From Rhinopithecus roxellana (lineage: Eukaryota > Chordata > Mammalia > Primates > Cercopithecidae): a stretch of 64,000 bases of DNA. Positions within the stretch are counted from its first letter, which is position 1; each line of letters starts with the position of its first letter. Positions 23,464-35,845 of the stretch are shown here, in pieces. A program made the translations under genes and the position numbers. Under the pieces are notes generated by a model. The model saw nothing but the letters and a program-made list of their open reading frames with translations. It made no database searches and was not told the DNA's origin. The stretch spans positions 36,421,156-36,485,155 of the forward strand of contig NC_044568.1 in NCBI RefSeq assembly GCF_007565055.1. The letters run 5' to 3'.

Positions 23464-25039
23464 CTTTATATATAATATATACATTGTTTACATTAATGGT
23501 AGTTATTTTATATAATTTTCATTATAATTCATGCTCATTATGAAAAGTATTCAAGCCAGAGTTTAAGAGGATAATATAGGGACAACTTAAAATAGCACAT
23601 CACCATCACCATCACCACCCATATCAAAGATAGTCACTTTTAATATTTTAATATTTTTCTTTCTGACCTTATTATAAAAAAGTGTTGTTATTGTTATTTA
23701 TTTGTGCCCTTTACAATTATGGCATGCATACTGTTTTCTTCCTGGACTTTCTCTTTACAAAATAAGTGGAATGAACATACAGTCTTTCCTTTAAAATAAA
23801 AGGAAAACTAAAAGTACTTAGTTGGTTTCAATTGGTTTGCTAAAGGCTATACTGGGACTGCCCTGAGTAAATAAAGATGTATGCTCAATCTAATACATAT
23901 GATTTTTCACGATATTAGATAATTATATAATACCATTGTCATTGTCAATAGCTACATATAATTTTGAACTGCTAGGTGATTGTTTACTTCATATATTTTT
24001 GGTATTTCACTTACTCATCAGCAGAGATTTTATTGCTTAAAATATGATCTACTTTTAGGATTTATTTTCTAAAAGTGAGTCCCAGAAGTATAATTAATAT
24101 ATCAAATGTTAAAAAATATGTTTAGAGTACTTATGGCATTTTGCTAAATACACTACCAAGGATGTAAAGTTGCTGTGTTTGTATTTTTCTATTTTTAAAA
24201 TATTTTTATTTTAACATTAAGAATCAACTATGAAATAGCAGATATGATCCAAAATACTTCTTCAGTGTATTTTGATAAAAATGCTTACATTTTTACAATT
24301 ATCTTTTTGTATTTAAAAAATGTCACCTCATAAGTACATCTTCAAAAATAAATTTGTTAATGGACAGGTTTGACATTTAAAAAAATCGCTTGCAAATGTT
24401 ATCTGAAATTTACATCATCTCTGACCAAATAAAACTAAATCTGAATTAAAGTCGTTTTTGAATAAGCTCTTGAAAAACTACACTATGTTAATTAATAAGC
24501 TAAAAGTAAATTAAGAGCATCTGTGTTCTTCGTGCTTCCTGATGCCAACTTAATTCATGTACTATCTTCACTTTTGGAGAAATTTCTAACAGGGTTGCAC
24601 ATTTATTTTAGAAGAAGATTGAAGACCATTATTAAATGAGTATTGACTCATTTTCTCTCCAAATACTTGAAGCATAACATATTATCCTGTGAACCCAAAG
24701 AAGTTATAATGATTGCGAAATTTAGGTTACAATCTTTCGCCTGAATAGCTTAGAAACTTTTCCGCATTTTTCATTGCATTGATTACCGGTACATTATGAA
24801 ACTCAAAATATGTGGGCAAAAGGAATAAAAAAATTTAAAGCTAATATACCTGCCTAATGGAGCCGACAATTTATTTTACACTGCCAGAAAGTTTGGGTTA
24901 TATACTTTGTGAGAGATAGTGATTAAACTTACAAGGTATGTATAACTGTAATAAGTCTGTCAATAGAAAAGAAAACCAGCATTAAGCCACATTGATCCCT
25001 TTTCACCAAACTAGGCACATTCTTTGGTTTAATTCATGC
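23464..25039. other. Unique AT-rich region
   Basis: No gene or confident repeat. 23545-23790 could be an old L1M fragment around a short CATCAC run (23600-23620). The remainder, including 24500-24960, looks unique. Confidence 0.45.
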
Positions 25040-25534
25040 AGAGCTGGCTGAGTGGGAGACTGGAGTTTTATTATTCAAGTTATATTCCCCAAAATTAGGA
25101 GGCTGGCATTTTTCAAGGATACTTTGGTAGGCCCAGAAATGGGTGCTGCTGATTGGTTGGAGATGCAATTATAGGGTTTGGAAAATAGTCCTTATTCCTG
25201 CTAAGTCCAGTTCTGGGCAGGGACTCAAAACTGATTGGTGTGTCTGGGTGAAGCCATTGGTCATCAGAAATGCAAAACCCTGAAAAGACATTGCTCAAAA
25301 GGCCAACCTTAGGTTCTATAAGAGTGATGTTATTTGCAGGAGTAATGAGGAAGTTGCAAGTCTTGTGACCTCTGGAATAATAGCTGGTAATAGTTTATGA
25401 CTACACCTTGGTAGAATTCAGGCTCGTCTCATCCTCCTAACCTGGTTGTCTCTCATTAGTTTTAGAAAGGCAGTTTAGTTTTGAAGAAGACCTGTTATCA
25501 TTTAAACAATAAACTAAATGTTTCCCAAAGTTAG
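25040..25534 (-). repeat. Older ERV-like LTR, left part
   Basis: Blocks such as 'tgctgattggttggagatgc', 'cttaggttctataagagtga' and 'aaactaaatgtttcccaaag' resemble a common primate ERV LTR in reverse orientation (family not named). It continues on the far side of the MaLR provirus at 27766, so the provirus inserted into it. Confidence 0.5.
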
Positions 25535-25901
25535 TGTATTAAGCCATGCTCACCCTGTTATAAAGAAACACCTAAGACTGGGTTATTTATAAACAAAAGA
25601 GGTTTAATTGACACAGTTCTGCATGACTGGGGAGGTCTCAGGAAACTTAGAATCTTGGCAGAAAGTGGAGAAACAAGGCACATCTTACATAGCAGTAAGA
25701 GAGAGAAAAGAGCATGAGAGGGGAACTGCCAAACACTTTTGAAACCATCAGATCTCATGATGACTCACTCACTATCATGAGAACAGCATGTGGGAAACTG
25801 TCCCCATGATTCAATCACCTCCCGAAATGTCACTCCCTCCACACATGGGGATTACAATTGAAGATGAGATTTGGGTGGAGAAACAGAGCCAAACCATATC
25901 A
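25535..25901 (-). mobile_element. MaLR provirus, 3' LTR (THE1/MST)
   Basis: Starts 'tgtattaagccatgctc' and ends 'gccaaaccatatca'. It is 367 bp and full length. With the internal region and second LTR it forms a complete minus-strand MaLR element, 25535-27765, flanked by the perfect 5-bp duplication GTTAG (25530-25534 and 27766-27770). Confidence 0.95.
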
Positions 25902-27435
25902 TTCTGCTGCTGCCCCCGCCCAAATCTCATGTCCTTTTCACATTTTAAAAATGATCATGCCTTCCCAACAGTCCCCTAAAGTCTTGACTCATTCCAACAT
26001 TAACTCAAAAGTCCAAGTCCAAAGTCTCATCTGAGACAAGGCAAGCCTCTTCCTCCTATTAGCCTGTAAAATCAAAAGCAAGTTAGTTACTTCCAAGATG
26101 CAGTGGGGGTACTGGCATTGGGTAAATGTTTCCATTCCAAATGGCAGAAGTTGGCCAAAACAAAGGGTCTACAGGCTCCATGCAAGTTCAAAACCTGGCA
26201 GGGCAGTCATTAAATACTAAAGCTCTGAAATGATCTCCTTTGACTCCATGTCTCACATACAGGGCATGCTGATGCAGGTGGTGGGATCTCAAGGGCTTGG
26301 GCAGCTTTGCCTTCATTGCTGCTTTCATGGGCTGGCATTAAGTGCCTGCAGCTTTCCCAAGTGTACCATGCAAATTGTTAGTGGATTTGCCTATTCTGGG
26401 GTCTGGAGGATAGTGGCCCTGTTCCCACAGATCCACTAGGCAGTGCCCCACTGGGGATTATGTCTGGGTGTTCCCACCCCACATTTCCCTTCCTCGCTGA
26501 CCTAGCAAAAGTTCCCCATGAGGGCTGTCACCCTTCAGCAGACTTCTGCCTGGACATCCAGGCACTTCCAGCCTTCCTCTGATATTTAGATAGAAGTATC
26601 CAAACATCAATTATTGACTTCTTTGCACCCACAGACCCAACGCCATGTGTAAGCCACCAAGGGGTGGGGCTTGGACTATCTGAATCAATGGCCTGAGCTG
26701 TGCATTGCCCCCTTTTAGCCACAGCTGGAGCTTGAGCTGGAGCAGCTGGGATGCAGGATGCCAAGTCCAGAGGCTGCACAGAGCAGCAGAGTACTAGGTC
26801 CGACCCAGGAATCTACTTTTTCCTCCTAGGCTTTCAGACCTGTGATGTGAGGGGCTGCTTTGAAGATCGTTGACATCCCCTGCAGATATTTTCCCTATTG
26901 TCTTGACTATTAACATTCAACTCCTTGTTACTTATGCACATTTCTGCAGCTTGCTTGAATTTCTCCCCAGAAAGTGAGTTTTTCTTTTTGACTGCATCTT
27001 CAGGCTGCAATTTTTCCAAATTTATATGTCCTGTCAACTTTTGAATGCTTTGCTGCTTAGAAATTTCTGTAACCAGATAACCTAAATCATTTATTTCAAG
27101 TTCAAAATACCACAGATCTTAAGGGCAGGGGCAAAGTACTACCAGTCTCTTTGCTAAAGCATAGCAAAGGTGACTTTTCCTCCAGTTCCCAATAAGTTCT
27201 TCATCTCCATCTGGAACCACATCAGCCTGGACTTAATTGTCCTACATTACTATCAGCATTTTGGTCAAAACCATTCAACAAGTCTTTAGCAGGTTCCAAA
27301 CTTTTCCACATCTTCCTGTCTTCTTCTGAGTCCTCCAAACTGTTTCAGCCTCTCCCCATTAGCCAGTTCCAAAGTTATGTCTCCATTTTCAGGTTATATT
27401 TATAGTAGGACTTCATTCTACTGGCACCAATTTAA
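25902..27435 (-). mobile_element. MaLR internal region (THE1/MST-int)
   Basis: About 1.53 kb between the LTRs. Recognisable inverted THE1/MST-int blocks: 'caaatctcatgtccttttca', 'ccaaagtctcatctgagaca', 'gatctcctttgactccatg', 'tctgcctggacatccaggc' and 'tactggcaccaatttaatg' at the far end. Family internal regions are about this length and have no intact viral proteins; none are intact here. Confidence 0.93.
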
Positions 27436-27765
27436 TGTATTAGTCTGTTTTCACACTGCTATAAGAAATATCCAAGATTTGGGTAATTTATAAACAAAAG
27501 AGGTTTAATTGATTCACAGTTCTGCATGGCTGGGGAGGCCTCAGGAAACTTACAGTCATGGTGGAAGGTGAAAGGGAAGCAAGGCACATCTTACACGGCA
27601 GCAGGAGAGAGAGAAAAGAGCACAATAGGGGAAGTGCCAAACACTTTTAGAACCATCAGATCTCATGAGAACTCACTCACTATCACGAGAACAGCATGGG
27701 GGAACCACCCCCATGATTCAACTGGAGATGAGATTTGGGTGGGGACACAGAGCCAAACTATATCA
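27436..27765 (-). mobile_element. MaLR provirus, 5' LTR (deleted)
   Basis: Starts 'tgtattagtctgttttcaca' and ends 'agccaaactatatca'. It is 330 bp. Relative to its partner it lacks roughly 45 bp between 'catgattcaa' and 'gagatgagatttggg'. The missing block (in the partner, about 25812-25862) lies between similar 'ttcaa/caattgaa' words, so short-homology deletion is likely. Confidence 0.95.
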
Positions 27766-27894
27766 GTTAGCTTGGCTCAAATACAGGAATGATTAAGGAC
27801 AGTTTGGAGGTTAAAGGCACCTTGAGTGTTGGTTACATCGGATCTCTTTCATTGTCTAATTTTCTCACTGTTATATCTTCTGCAAAGGCAGTTT
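27766..27894 (-). repeat. Older ERV-like LTR, right part
   Basis: Continues the repeat interrupted at 25534: 'gaatgattaaggacagtttg', 'atcggatctctttcattg' and 'tctgcaaaggcagtttcaa'. The 5-bp GTTAG at the junction is the provirus target duplication. Confidence 0.5.
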
Positions 27895-27951
27895 CAATCT
27901 TACCTTGTGTTCTCAATCTTATCTTGCATTCTCAATCTTATCTTGTGTTCT
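27895..27951. repeat. Three 19-bp tandem units
   Basis: Units at 27895-27913, 27914-27932 and 27933-27951 read caatcttaYcttgYRttct, differing at two or three positions. They sit at the end of the older LTR. Confidence 0.9.
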
Positions 27952-29389
27952 CAAGGTCCCTGACGCTTCTCGTGTGTCAGATCTATCAGTAAGTGTCTAA
28001 TATACATTTATCTTATTAAATATACAGGACAACTATATGCAGTCAAAATACTATTAGTATTTTCAGTTTCCTAATGATAACCATTTGAATAAGGGGTTGA
28101 TTAATTTGCCATACGTCTTAGAATAAGTAATGGAAGCAAATCTGTATTGTTCGACAGCATATGCTCTTGACCTCCTCCTATGTAGATGCTTTTGTATGTC
28201 TAAGTCCCACATTACCCTCAGCATAATGGTCTACACAGTAATGGCTTAATAAATGTCTGTTGTTCTTATAAAAACAAACAATACTATTTTGTTTATTTAT
28301 CAAAAATTTATTCAAACATTTGACAAGGCACTGTGCCAGGCACAGTCTATAATGCCATAACTTCATCCCTGTGTGCATGCATATAGCAGTTTTTGAATAG
28401 CCTTAGTCTAGCAAGGGAGAAAGGATGTAGGCAAATGTAGGAAATGAATGTTGTAAGAGAGTTTATTGTTTAAGACATTCAATGTGGTTACAGTGAGGAG
28501 GTTCATAACTCTGCCTAGGGGGTGAAGTGGAATCAGAATATATTTCAAAGAAGAATCGATTATGAAATGGCTCCTGAAGGTAAATAAAGATTGACAAGAA
28601 AGAGATGATGCAGTCGATGGGTGAAGCAGCAGCAAGCCAGGCAAAGGGAAATTCAGATACAAAGGCAAAAAGTGTGTTTGACAGAGCACAGCACGTTTGG
28701 AGAAATTAAGAAATTGCACTGACTATTTAAATTATCTTTAAACATCTTTTAAAATCTTACCTGATACAGATGTACTTCAGGATTCTGGAATTTCTGAAAG
28801 GGAGAAAAGTATTTTTTGAATGCAGTAATCACCTGGATGTAAGGAAAGGAAACACTTGAGAGAGGCTTAAAAAGCTTCCAAAAGCTGCTCCAGATCTAGT
28901 GACAGACGGTTGTGAATATGTAGGAGGCCTGACATTCTTCCTTTTTGTACTGGGTTGGCAAATTTAAACCGTACTTTTTGAGGTAGGATTGTCTCAAAGG
29001 AGGGGGCATGGGGCCCTTTGATGAGTCAACATGAAATGTGTCTTAATTTCAGGGACCTGCGTGGAAAGTTATTGGAAAGGTGAGCATTATATTTTAAAAT
29101 AATTGCCCCAAAGTGCTCAATTACATGTTTCTTAGTAACAACAGCTGTTAGTAGGAAAATAAAGATCAAGTTCTCAGTCTCTCTAATGTACCCTTAAGTG
29201 ATAAATAAACAGATTAAGGCATTTTATGAAATACATCTTGCATTTGGTGGTGACATTTTGCTGCACAGGATTAATAAAACAACACTGAAGCAAAGATATG
29301 AGCTTTCCAACTTCTATTATTTTATTACCTTTTCCTGTAGTTCTACAGGAGTTTGGTAGAAAGAGCCTTGGGGTCAGAGGGGTTGGATG
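27952..29389. other. Mostly unassigned
   Basis: A possible L2/MIR-like patch lies near 28300-28350 ('caaggcactgtgccaggcac'). Otherwise unique sequence without a gene. Confidence 0.45.
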
Positions 29390-29565
29390 CATGCATGATT
29401 TATTCAATATTCTCATATCTGTTTCCTCAATTATAAAACAATAATAATAAAACTACCTCTCTTTGATGAGGTTGAGGGGATTAAATGAATTAGTTATATA
29501 ATTCATATACCTATGAATAGGAAATACCTATCTTAAAGTTCCATAATGGCAGTGGTTTAACAAAT
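29390..29565 (+). repeat. MIR SINE fragment
   Basis: 'tctgtttcctcaattataaaacaataataataaaactacc' followed by 'gaggggattaaatgaatt' matches the MIR core and 3' portion. Confidence 0.65.
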
Positions 29566-30053
29566 GCTTGCTTGCTTTCTTCTGTTTCCTATTGATCTGG
29601 TTTCAAGGTAAGTGAAACATAACTCCCACCGTAAATGTAAATTATCAACTCATGTCCTGTAGGCACAGAAAATATATTGACAACTTAAGTTTATTTGTTT
29701 TCTCTTTTGTGAGATGGGCTTAAAATTTTAAGAAATTTCAAGAAAGAAATCTTTGCCTAATTGGCCTCTGGGAAGTTCTGGATAAGAAATGAGGAGGTGC
29801 TCATGTTTTGATTATGTGCATATCAATATGGGGAAAGGTCTGTGATAAAAATGAGTCCCAGATGCAGTAGGCTTTGTATGAGTCCATCTAGCATTAATCA
29901 GTAGGAGGAAAGAATTCACTGGTGACATCTGAAAGGAAAACAAAGGAGGTAAGAAAGGCTTCAGGAGATGGAAGTGCTGTGTCTGCCTTGAAATCCATCA
30001 CACTCTGAACTGACTTGACTTAGACATCAGACTTTTAGCCAAATGTCGGGTTC

Positions 30054-30340
30054 TTTTTTTTTTTTTTTTTTTTAATTTTGAATGGGCAGCAAATATATCC
30101 TCATGGTACAAAATTCACAAAGCAGAAAAAGTTATGGAGGAAAAAACTTGCTTCCCATCTTTGTACTTCAGATAACCAGTTTCCCTACTTAGGGGCAACT
30201 TCTGTCATCGATTTATGGAGTATCCTTTAGAGAAAACTAAACACCTAAAGCAAACATAGTTTTCATTCTTTTTATATAAATGGTAGTGTATTAGGCACAC
30301 TCTGTTGGAACTTGCATTTTTCATTGAAAAATATAACTTG
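30054..30340 (-). repeat. Poly-T run and possible old L1 fragment
   Basis: A 21-T run (30054-30074) leads into 'ttcccatctttgtacttcag', 'ttaggggcaacttctgtc' and 'tggagtatcctttagag', resembling inverted 3'UTR segments of old L1M elements. Tentative. Confidence 0.4.
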
Positions 30341-30392
30341 GGAATTAATTTATACTGATACTGAAATTACTTTCACATTTTTAACTGAGAGG

Positions 30393-30395
<3 letters not shown>

Positions 30396-30427
<32 letters not shown>

Positions 30428-30505
30428 AGACAGAATCTCACTCTGTCACCCAGGCTGGAGTGCAGTAGCACAATCTTGGCTCACTGCAAGCTCTGCCTCT
30501 GCCTC
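30396..30505 (-). mobile_element. 5'-truncated Alu, minus strand
   Basis: 31-T tail at 30396-30426, then about 80 bp of the inverted right monomer ending 'gcaagctctgcctc'. Target duplications 'gagaggaac' (30387-30395) and 'gagaggaag' (30506-30514). The duplications show the truncation happened at insertion. Confidence 0.9.
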
Positions 30506-30514
30506 GAGAGGAAG

Positions 30515-31180
30515 TTAACTTTTAACTGAAGAATATAGACCCTGGAATCCATGACACCACAAGAGCATTTCCTGATTTGGTTTCAGTAGTATGGCATAAC
30601 TGGAATCCTCACAGAGTGTGCCTTCACGTTGCCATAAATACACATTTATCATTATGTTATTTATTGGTTCGTTCCACCCAAGGAGAACTAATAGGAAAAG
30701 AAGTAGAAGTATCAGGGTATCAGTTTGGCTGAAAATGACGCCTTCTTATACATATTATGGTGCCACCAAGAGAAACAACAAACTTCCCTGATATAATGTG
30801 CTCAAATATTCGTAGAACAGTTTGTGAGCCAGCACAGAAAGGAAAATCTCCCCTCACAGAAAAGAAAGACACTGCCAGATGCTGATTGCTTCCACCATTC
30901 ATATGATCATGGAGAAGTCAGATCCTGCTGGTTTGCATTCTCAGAGGAGGGAATACCAGGTGGAATTGTGGCCATGCGGCATTGTCATGAAGAATACGAG
31001 ATTTGCAGCTGTCATGGCAAGGAAACCCTGGAGTTTCAGAGATTTTAGATTTTATTAGATTTGATTGAATGTTTAAGGAAGCATTCTTCAACTAGAATGA
31101 TGAATACAGGCAGATTCCAAAAATCTGTAAAAACAAAACAAAACAAAAACAAACAAAATCAAGAAACCTAATTGGGCACT
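30515..31180. other. No gene recognised
   Basis: A stop-free stretch at 30824-31048 (plus) encodes 74 codons without recognisable domains. There is no splice or promoter context supporting a gene. Confidence 0.45.
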
Positions 31181-31195
31181 CACATATGGTATTTT

Positions 31196-31343
31196 TTATT
31201 TTTATTTTTTAATAAATTGGGATCTCTTTATATTGCCCAGGCTGCTCTGTAAATCCTGGCCTCAAGCAACACTCCTACCACAGCCTCCCACAGTGCAGGG
31301 ATCACCAGCCATATGTGGGCTGGGTGAGCCACCACGCCCAGTC
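31196..31343 (-). mobile_element. Free left Alu monomer (FLAM-like)
   Basis: A single inverted Alu monomer: T-rich tail, 'ctttatattgcccaggctg', 'cctcaagcaacactcc' and 'gtgagccaccacgccc'. Duplications 'cacatatggtatttt' (31181-31195) and 'cacatatgggatttt' (31344-31358) show that the monomer inserted by itself rather than as a broken dimer. A short extra piece sits near its 5' end (about 31305-31325). Confidence 0.85.
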
Positions 31344-31369
31344 CACATATGGGATTTTGACATATTCAA

Positions 31370-31450
31370 TCTAGCCAACATTCATTGAGCATCTACTCTG
31401 CACAAGATCTTATGCTAGGTTCTGAGGATACAAAACCAAATAAAAGGTAT
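31370..31450 (+). repeat. L2-like fragment
   Basis: 'acattcattgagcatctactctgc' followed by 'ttatgctaggttctgaggatac' matches a common ancient LINE2-associated block. Confidence 0.5.
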
Positions 31451-31920
31451 TATTGAATAAATAATAGAGAAGGATGTGATAAATTATCTAACTTAGGTTT
31501 GCATCATGTTGTCAGAGCTCAGCTTCTCTAGAAGTCTGCCAAAGGAAATTTCACCAAGGTGATTATTTATGAGCTTTACTCTTGAGGGATAAATGAAAGT
31601 TTTCAGAGAGTCAAATTAGAAAGAGAGTTTAAAAAATCATTGCAAATTATATTGTAACCAGCTGAGCTCAGAGGTCCATGGGAACATAGACCACTGGTCT
31701 TTTCAAACTAATCTTATGTAAGAAGTGAGGGTAAGGGAGGGATTCCTGGTAGAGGTGATACTTGAGCTTAGTAGGTGTTTAAGCACAAAAATAAAGAAAG
31801 TACCTTCTAGAAAGAGAATGCCAAAGGCAAAAATGAGATCTTATCTGATTTATTTATATTACATTCCCATCCCATAGCACACTGAGCAAGATCCATGGCT
31901 GTATAAAAAATAGATAGATT

Positions 31921-31982
31921 CATATATATGTATATGTACATATATGTATATACACACATATGTATATACACACACATATAAA
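31921..31982. repeat. TATG/TACA microsatellite
   Basis: Mixed TATATG, TACA and CA units over about 60 bp. Confidence 0.95.
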
Positions 31983-33309
31983 GGATGTTCTTGATAATTT
32001 TTAATGGGTATGAGAAAGGCTAAATGCACTTAAGAAAGAAAACTTATTATAAGCAAAAAAAAAAAAAAAGAATATGTAGTCAGATCCTAGGAAAGACAGT
32101 AGGTGAGGACTGAGGAAGGGACAGATAGGGCATTTGGAGCTTCCTTTAGTTGTTAGAATATAAATAAGGAGTGTGGTTACAGTGCTCATGTTATTCAACA
32201 GACATTTTATTGTGTACCCCTAGAATGTAAACTCCATAAAAGAAGTGATCTTTTGTACTTCATTCACTGCTCCATCCTCAATATTGAGATGTATGAATCC
32301 AGGCACTTTTTCTCGATGTATCAGTGACTTTGCTGAATAACAGGTGTACACAGTGGGACAGGGTAGGCATAAGGTACTATGGGAGGAAACAAAGATGACT
32401 CTCAGCTCTGTCTTCAACCAGCATTTGATCTAGTGGAAGAATTTACAATCAAGATGATACTTCCTATTTTATCCTTGCTTTATCTAACATTTCTAGAGCA
32501 ATAAAAATAATAGCAAATACGTTTTTAAAGAGTCTATTTAGAGCTCTAGTACATATTAGGTTGCAGTTTTCCACCTGTCAACTGCAGAAACAAATCCTCT
32601 AAAATATAGTGAAATAAATGTGATGGAGAGAGAAAACCGTACTTTTTTGTCACAAAATGTCAGTGATAACAAACTCACAGGAAATTAATGGAGAAGGTCT
32701 ACATTATATTTTTCTTAAAAAATTGAAGCCAGAATAAGCTGTACATTCCTTACAAGGAATTTCAAAGTAACAAGTAGGCCTGGCAGCCAGAGTTTGCCCA
32801 CTGCTCCAAGTGCTATCACAGTTTACTCTTCCCCATGGCTGGTATGCGTGTTTCAGCTCGTTTCTCACCATTATAAATAATTCATTAGACACTACATGTA
32901 ATTCACAGCCTTCTTTGAACATTGGAAGCCACAGACATGCCTATGCGCCGTGGTTCCAGCTACTTGTGAGTGTAGATTTTAGGTGCCAAGATGAGGTTCA
33001 GTAAATTATTAGAAGCATATTAATTAGCTGTTCTTCATTAGGCAGTATTGCAAGAAAGATCAGCTACAGAATGTTAACTGGTAGAAGATCTGATTTATTG
33101 CCTATCGTATTAAGTAAAACCAGACAAAATTTGGTACAAGTTCATAATCTGTTGCACTAATTAATTCTGATATTCACTAATGAATTCTAATATTAATAAA
33201 TTAGTGGATGCAGTGAGCATAACAAATATTGGATAATGAAGTGATATTTGTATGTTGAAATTTTTGTCTTGTCCATAGAATTTAGAGCTGGAACAAACAT
33301 TAGCTGTCA
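31983..33309. other. Unassigned, A-run at 32057
   Basis: A 15-nt A-run at about 32056-32070 is not joined to a recognisable SINE. A weak L2-like block lies at 32220-32320. Otherwise unique sequence. Confidence 0.45.
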
Positions 33310-33400
33310 TTTTGTCTAATCAGATCTAAGAATGACAGAGATGAGGCCCAGAGATGAGATGAAAAGTAACTTGCCCAAGGTTACATTTCTAAATACTCAG
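33310..33400 (-). repeat. MIR fragment, minus strand
   Basis: 'gagatgaggcccagagatgag' then 'agtaacttgcccaaggttac' is the reverse-complement MIR core ('tgaggaaactgaggc', 'taacttgcccaaggtcac'). Confidence 0.7.
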
Positions 33401-33472
33401 GGAAAAAAAAATGCAAACACAAAAACAAAGGGGAAAAAAAGCTGGATTCAGGTACCCTGACATGACCTTATT

Positions 33473-33494
33473 TTGTTGTTGTTGTTGTTGTTGT
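33473..33494. repeat. (GTT)n microsatellite
   Basis: Seven tandem TTG/GTT units. Confidence 0.95.
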
Positions 33495-33779
33495 GATTTG
33501 ATAATCCCTTGAAACAAAATAAAAAACTGCAAATGGTCAAAAATATTAAAAGTCCACATTTATTTTTCCTCAAAATATGTTCCCAAAACCAAATTCATCA
33601 AAATTGCCTAGGGAGCAGGTAAAATATGAAAAGAATTGGCTCCCATTAAAAAGTTATATAGACTTAGAACACCCATGGTTGACTCTTTGAAAACTATATG
33701 ATTTTTAAGCATCAAAGGTGATTTTTATGCAAGGTTGGAAACCCACAACTCTAAATAAACTTTCCCACATTTTATATTA

Positions 33780-33960
33780 TTCTTCGGGTTGTATTCTCTC
33801 CTCTCAGCTCCATGAAAACAGAGATTTACTCTGTTTTGTTCATTGCTATAACCTAGGAACCCAGGACAAGACTCAATACCAGGCACCTAAGATGTGTTTG
33901 CAAAATGAATGACTGAATGCCTGAGTGGATGCATGAATGAATGAACAGGTGACAAATGAA
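33780..33960 (+). repeat. L2 3' end with GAAT repeats
   Basis: 'ctctcagctccatgaaaacagag', 'aactaggaacc'-like and 'ataccaggcacctaagatg', followed by ATGAATGA-type repeats. This is the usual L2 terminus. Confidence 0.6.
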
Positions 33961-34845
33961 TAACAGATGAATAAAGTAACAACTGTCAACACAGAATTTT
34001 CCAAAAGTTAAAATCATGATTCTTATACACATGCGAAATGAACACATTTCAAAGATTTTATTCAACTCATTAACTAAGGAAGGGACCAGTCAAATGCTAA
34101 TGATCGTTCTCACAAAATTTAAGGAAGAAGAGTTTAGGCCTCCAGCAAAAACATTTAAGGAAAAAAATAAAACAAAATCAGGGTAGAATAAATTTGTTAA
34201 GTTAGATACAAAGCTTTCTCTTGTCCTTCAGGGCAAAACATCATAATCTTTGGGTTATCTTTTCTATGAGGCAGAAATCTATAAGTTAACATGAAACTTT
34301 ACAGTGTCTGGGTTCTAATCAAATAACAAATAGCAAAGTCAAATAAAGGTACATCTCCTAGGGAATTGAACAATCTTTGGGTTAGCCTTTTAAACCACAC
34401 CCACTGACTGTGAAAGATGGTGTAGTCACACTGTTTATTTCCAAGTTTCCATAATTTTTCTTAACATCATGTTCAGCCATATGCAAAGATGCACTATAAA
34501 CAGCCTATACATTATATATGGAAAGGAATTAATTATTATGAAATGAAATTTCCAAATAGTTACAACTTTAGGTAAAAATGAGGCAGCTAATCAAGGTGGA
34601 GTAATATAAATATACACAGATGAAATTGTAGGAGAGGACGGAATATCAGTCTAATTTCTTTGGGGTTGTATCAGCACTCGAGAGAGAGAAAGAGACGTAG
34701 AATATGATGCTATAGCCTGGCAAATGGTTGCCAGTCCTTTATTGAGATATAGTTCTACCAGGCGCTCAAGGATTAAGAAACCATGTAAGTGGCAATACAG
34801 CTCTTGAGTCAAGAGAACAGATTATATGTGCCAGTTGCATGTCTA
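33961..34845. other. No feature recognised
   Basis: Unique AT-rich sequence. The 34630-34840 part is somewhat less AT-rich but matches nothing I know. Confidence 0.45.
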
Positions 34846-34849
34846 CGGA

Positions 34850-34980
34850 CTAGACGTTTTATGTGTGTCAGTTTACTCCTTAGGGGAATGCTAGATACGA
34901 TAGTGTATACTTGGAAGATTAGTTTTGAGGACTGAATGAGACAAAGCAAATGAAAGAATTAAATATCAGTTTTTGCTTAT
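34850..34980 (+). repeat. MIR-like fragment
   Basis: 'gtgtgtcagtttactcctta' and 'gttttgaggactgaatgag' follow the MIR core order with strong decay. Confidence 0.45.
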
Positions 34981-35845
34981 ATCACCATCCTGTTCTGAAA
35001 AGCGACTGAGACTTGGTTTCGCGAAGGAGAGCCAGTTGAACAGTGCCCGAATCTCACTCTAGTCACCAACACAGATTTAAATAAGCTGCTTCTCAAACCA
35101 GATGGTACAGAGAAAAGTCCAGGTTCCTACCATACCATTAGAGTGCAGCAGTGTCTGCTGAGCAGTGAGTAGCTGGTGCAGTGCACAGGTGGCAAAAATA
35201 ATACAACTACAATGGAGATGGTTCCTAGCTAAGAACAGAAGTTCCCAGAACCAGGCTAAAAGTGATGCTTGCAGTAGTAAAGCCCCCAAAAGTCTGAATC
35301 AGGGAAAGAATGTGAGGCAATCTAGAAAAAAAAAATAGTAACCTGCTTGTAGAGAAAAAATTTGTACATGGAAGAGCTTGGCTAGGCATTCAGCAATCTA
35401 TCAACTAGAGCCAAGCCACAGAATCACTGATTGATATGGTTTACTTGTTTGCACAATTGTTGCTTGTTCGATTTTCTTTTTTATCTAATTTTGTCCCCAG
35501 GTTTTTTTTTCCCCCAAAATGATATCCTAAGAAACATATATTGTGTGCAGTAATGATACATTGATATATGCATAATAATTAGCAGTGGGAAGAAATATCT
35601 TGATCTCCTGCCAATATTTTATCTTGTTAGCACTCTATCAACTACTTGACCTTGCCTAGCTTATAAGATCAAATGGAGCAAGGGCCATCTCTTTCAGTGC
35701 TGCATTAATTCCAGGGCACAGTACATCACTTGCATATGATAGACCTTAGCAATCATCTTCTATTGTACTAATATAAAGATGAATACATGTTGAAAACACA
35801 CACTATACACTATAGTGAGCATATGAGTGTGTTCATCGTAAGATT
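34981..35845. other. No gene; weak L2-like patch
   Basis: 35660-35760 loosely resembles an L2 3' end ('agggcacagtacatcacttg'). The rest is unassigned. Confidence 0.4.
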
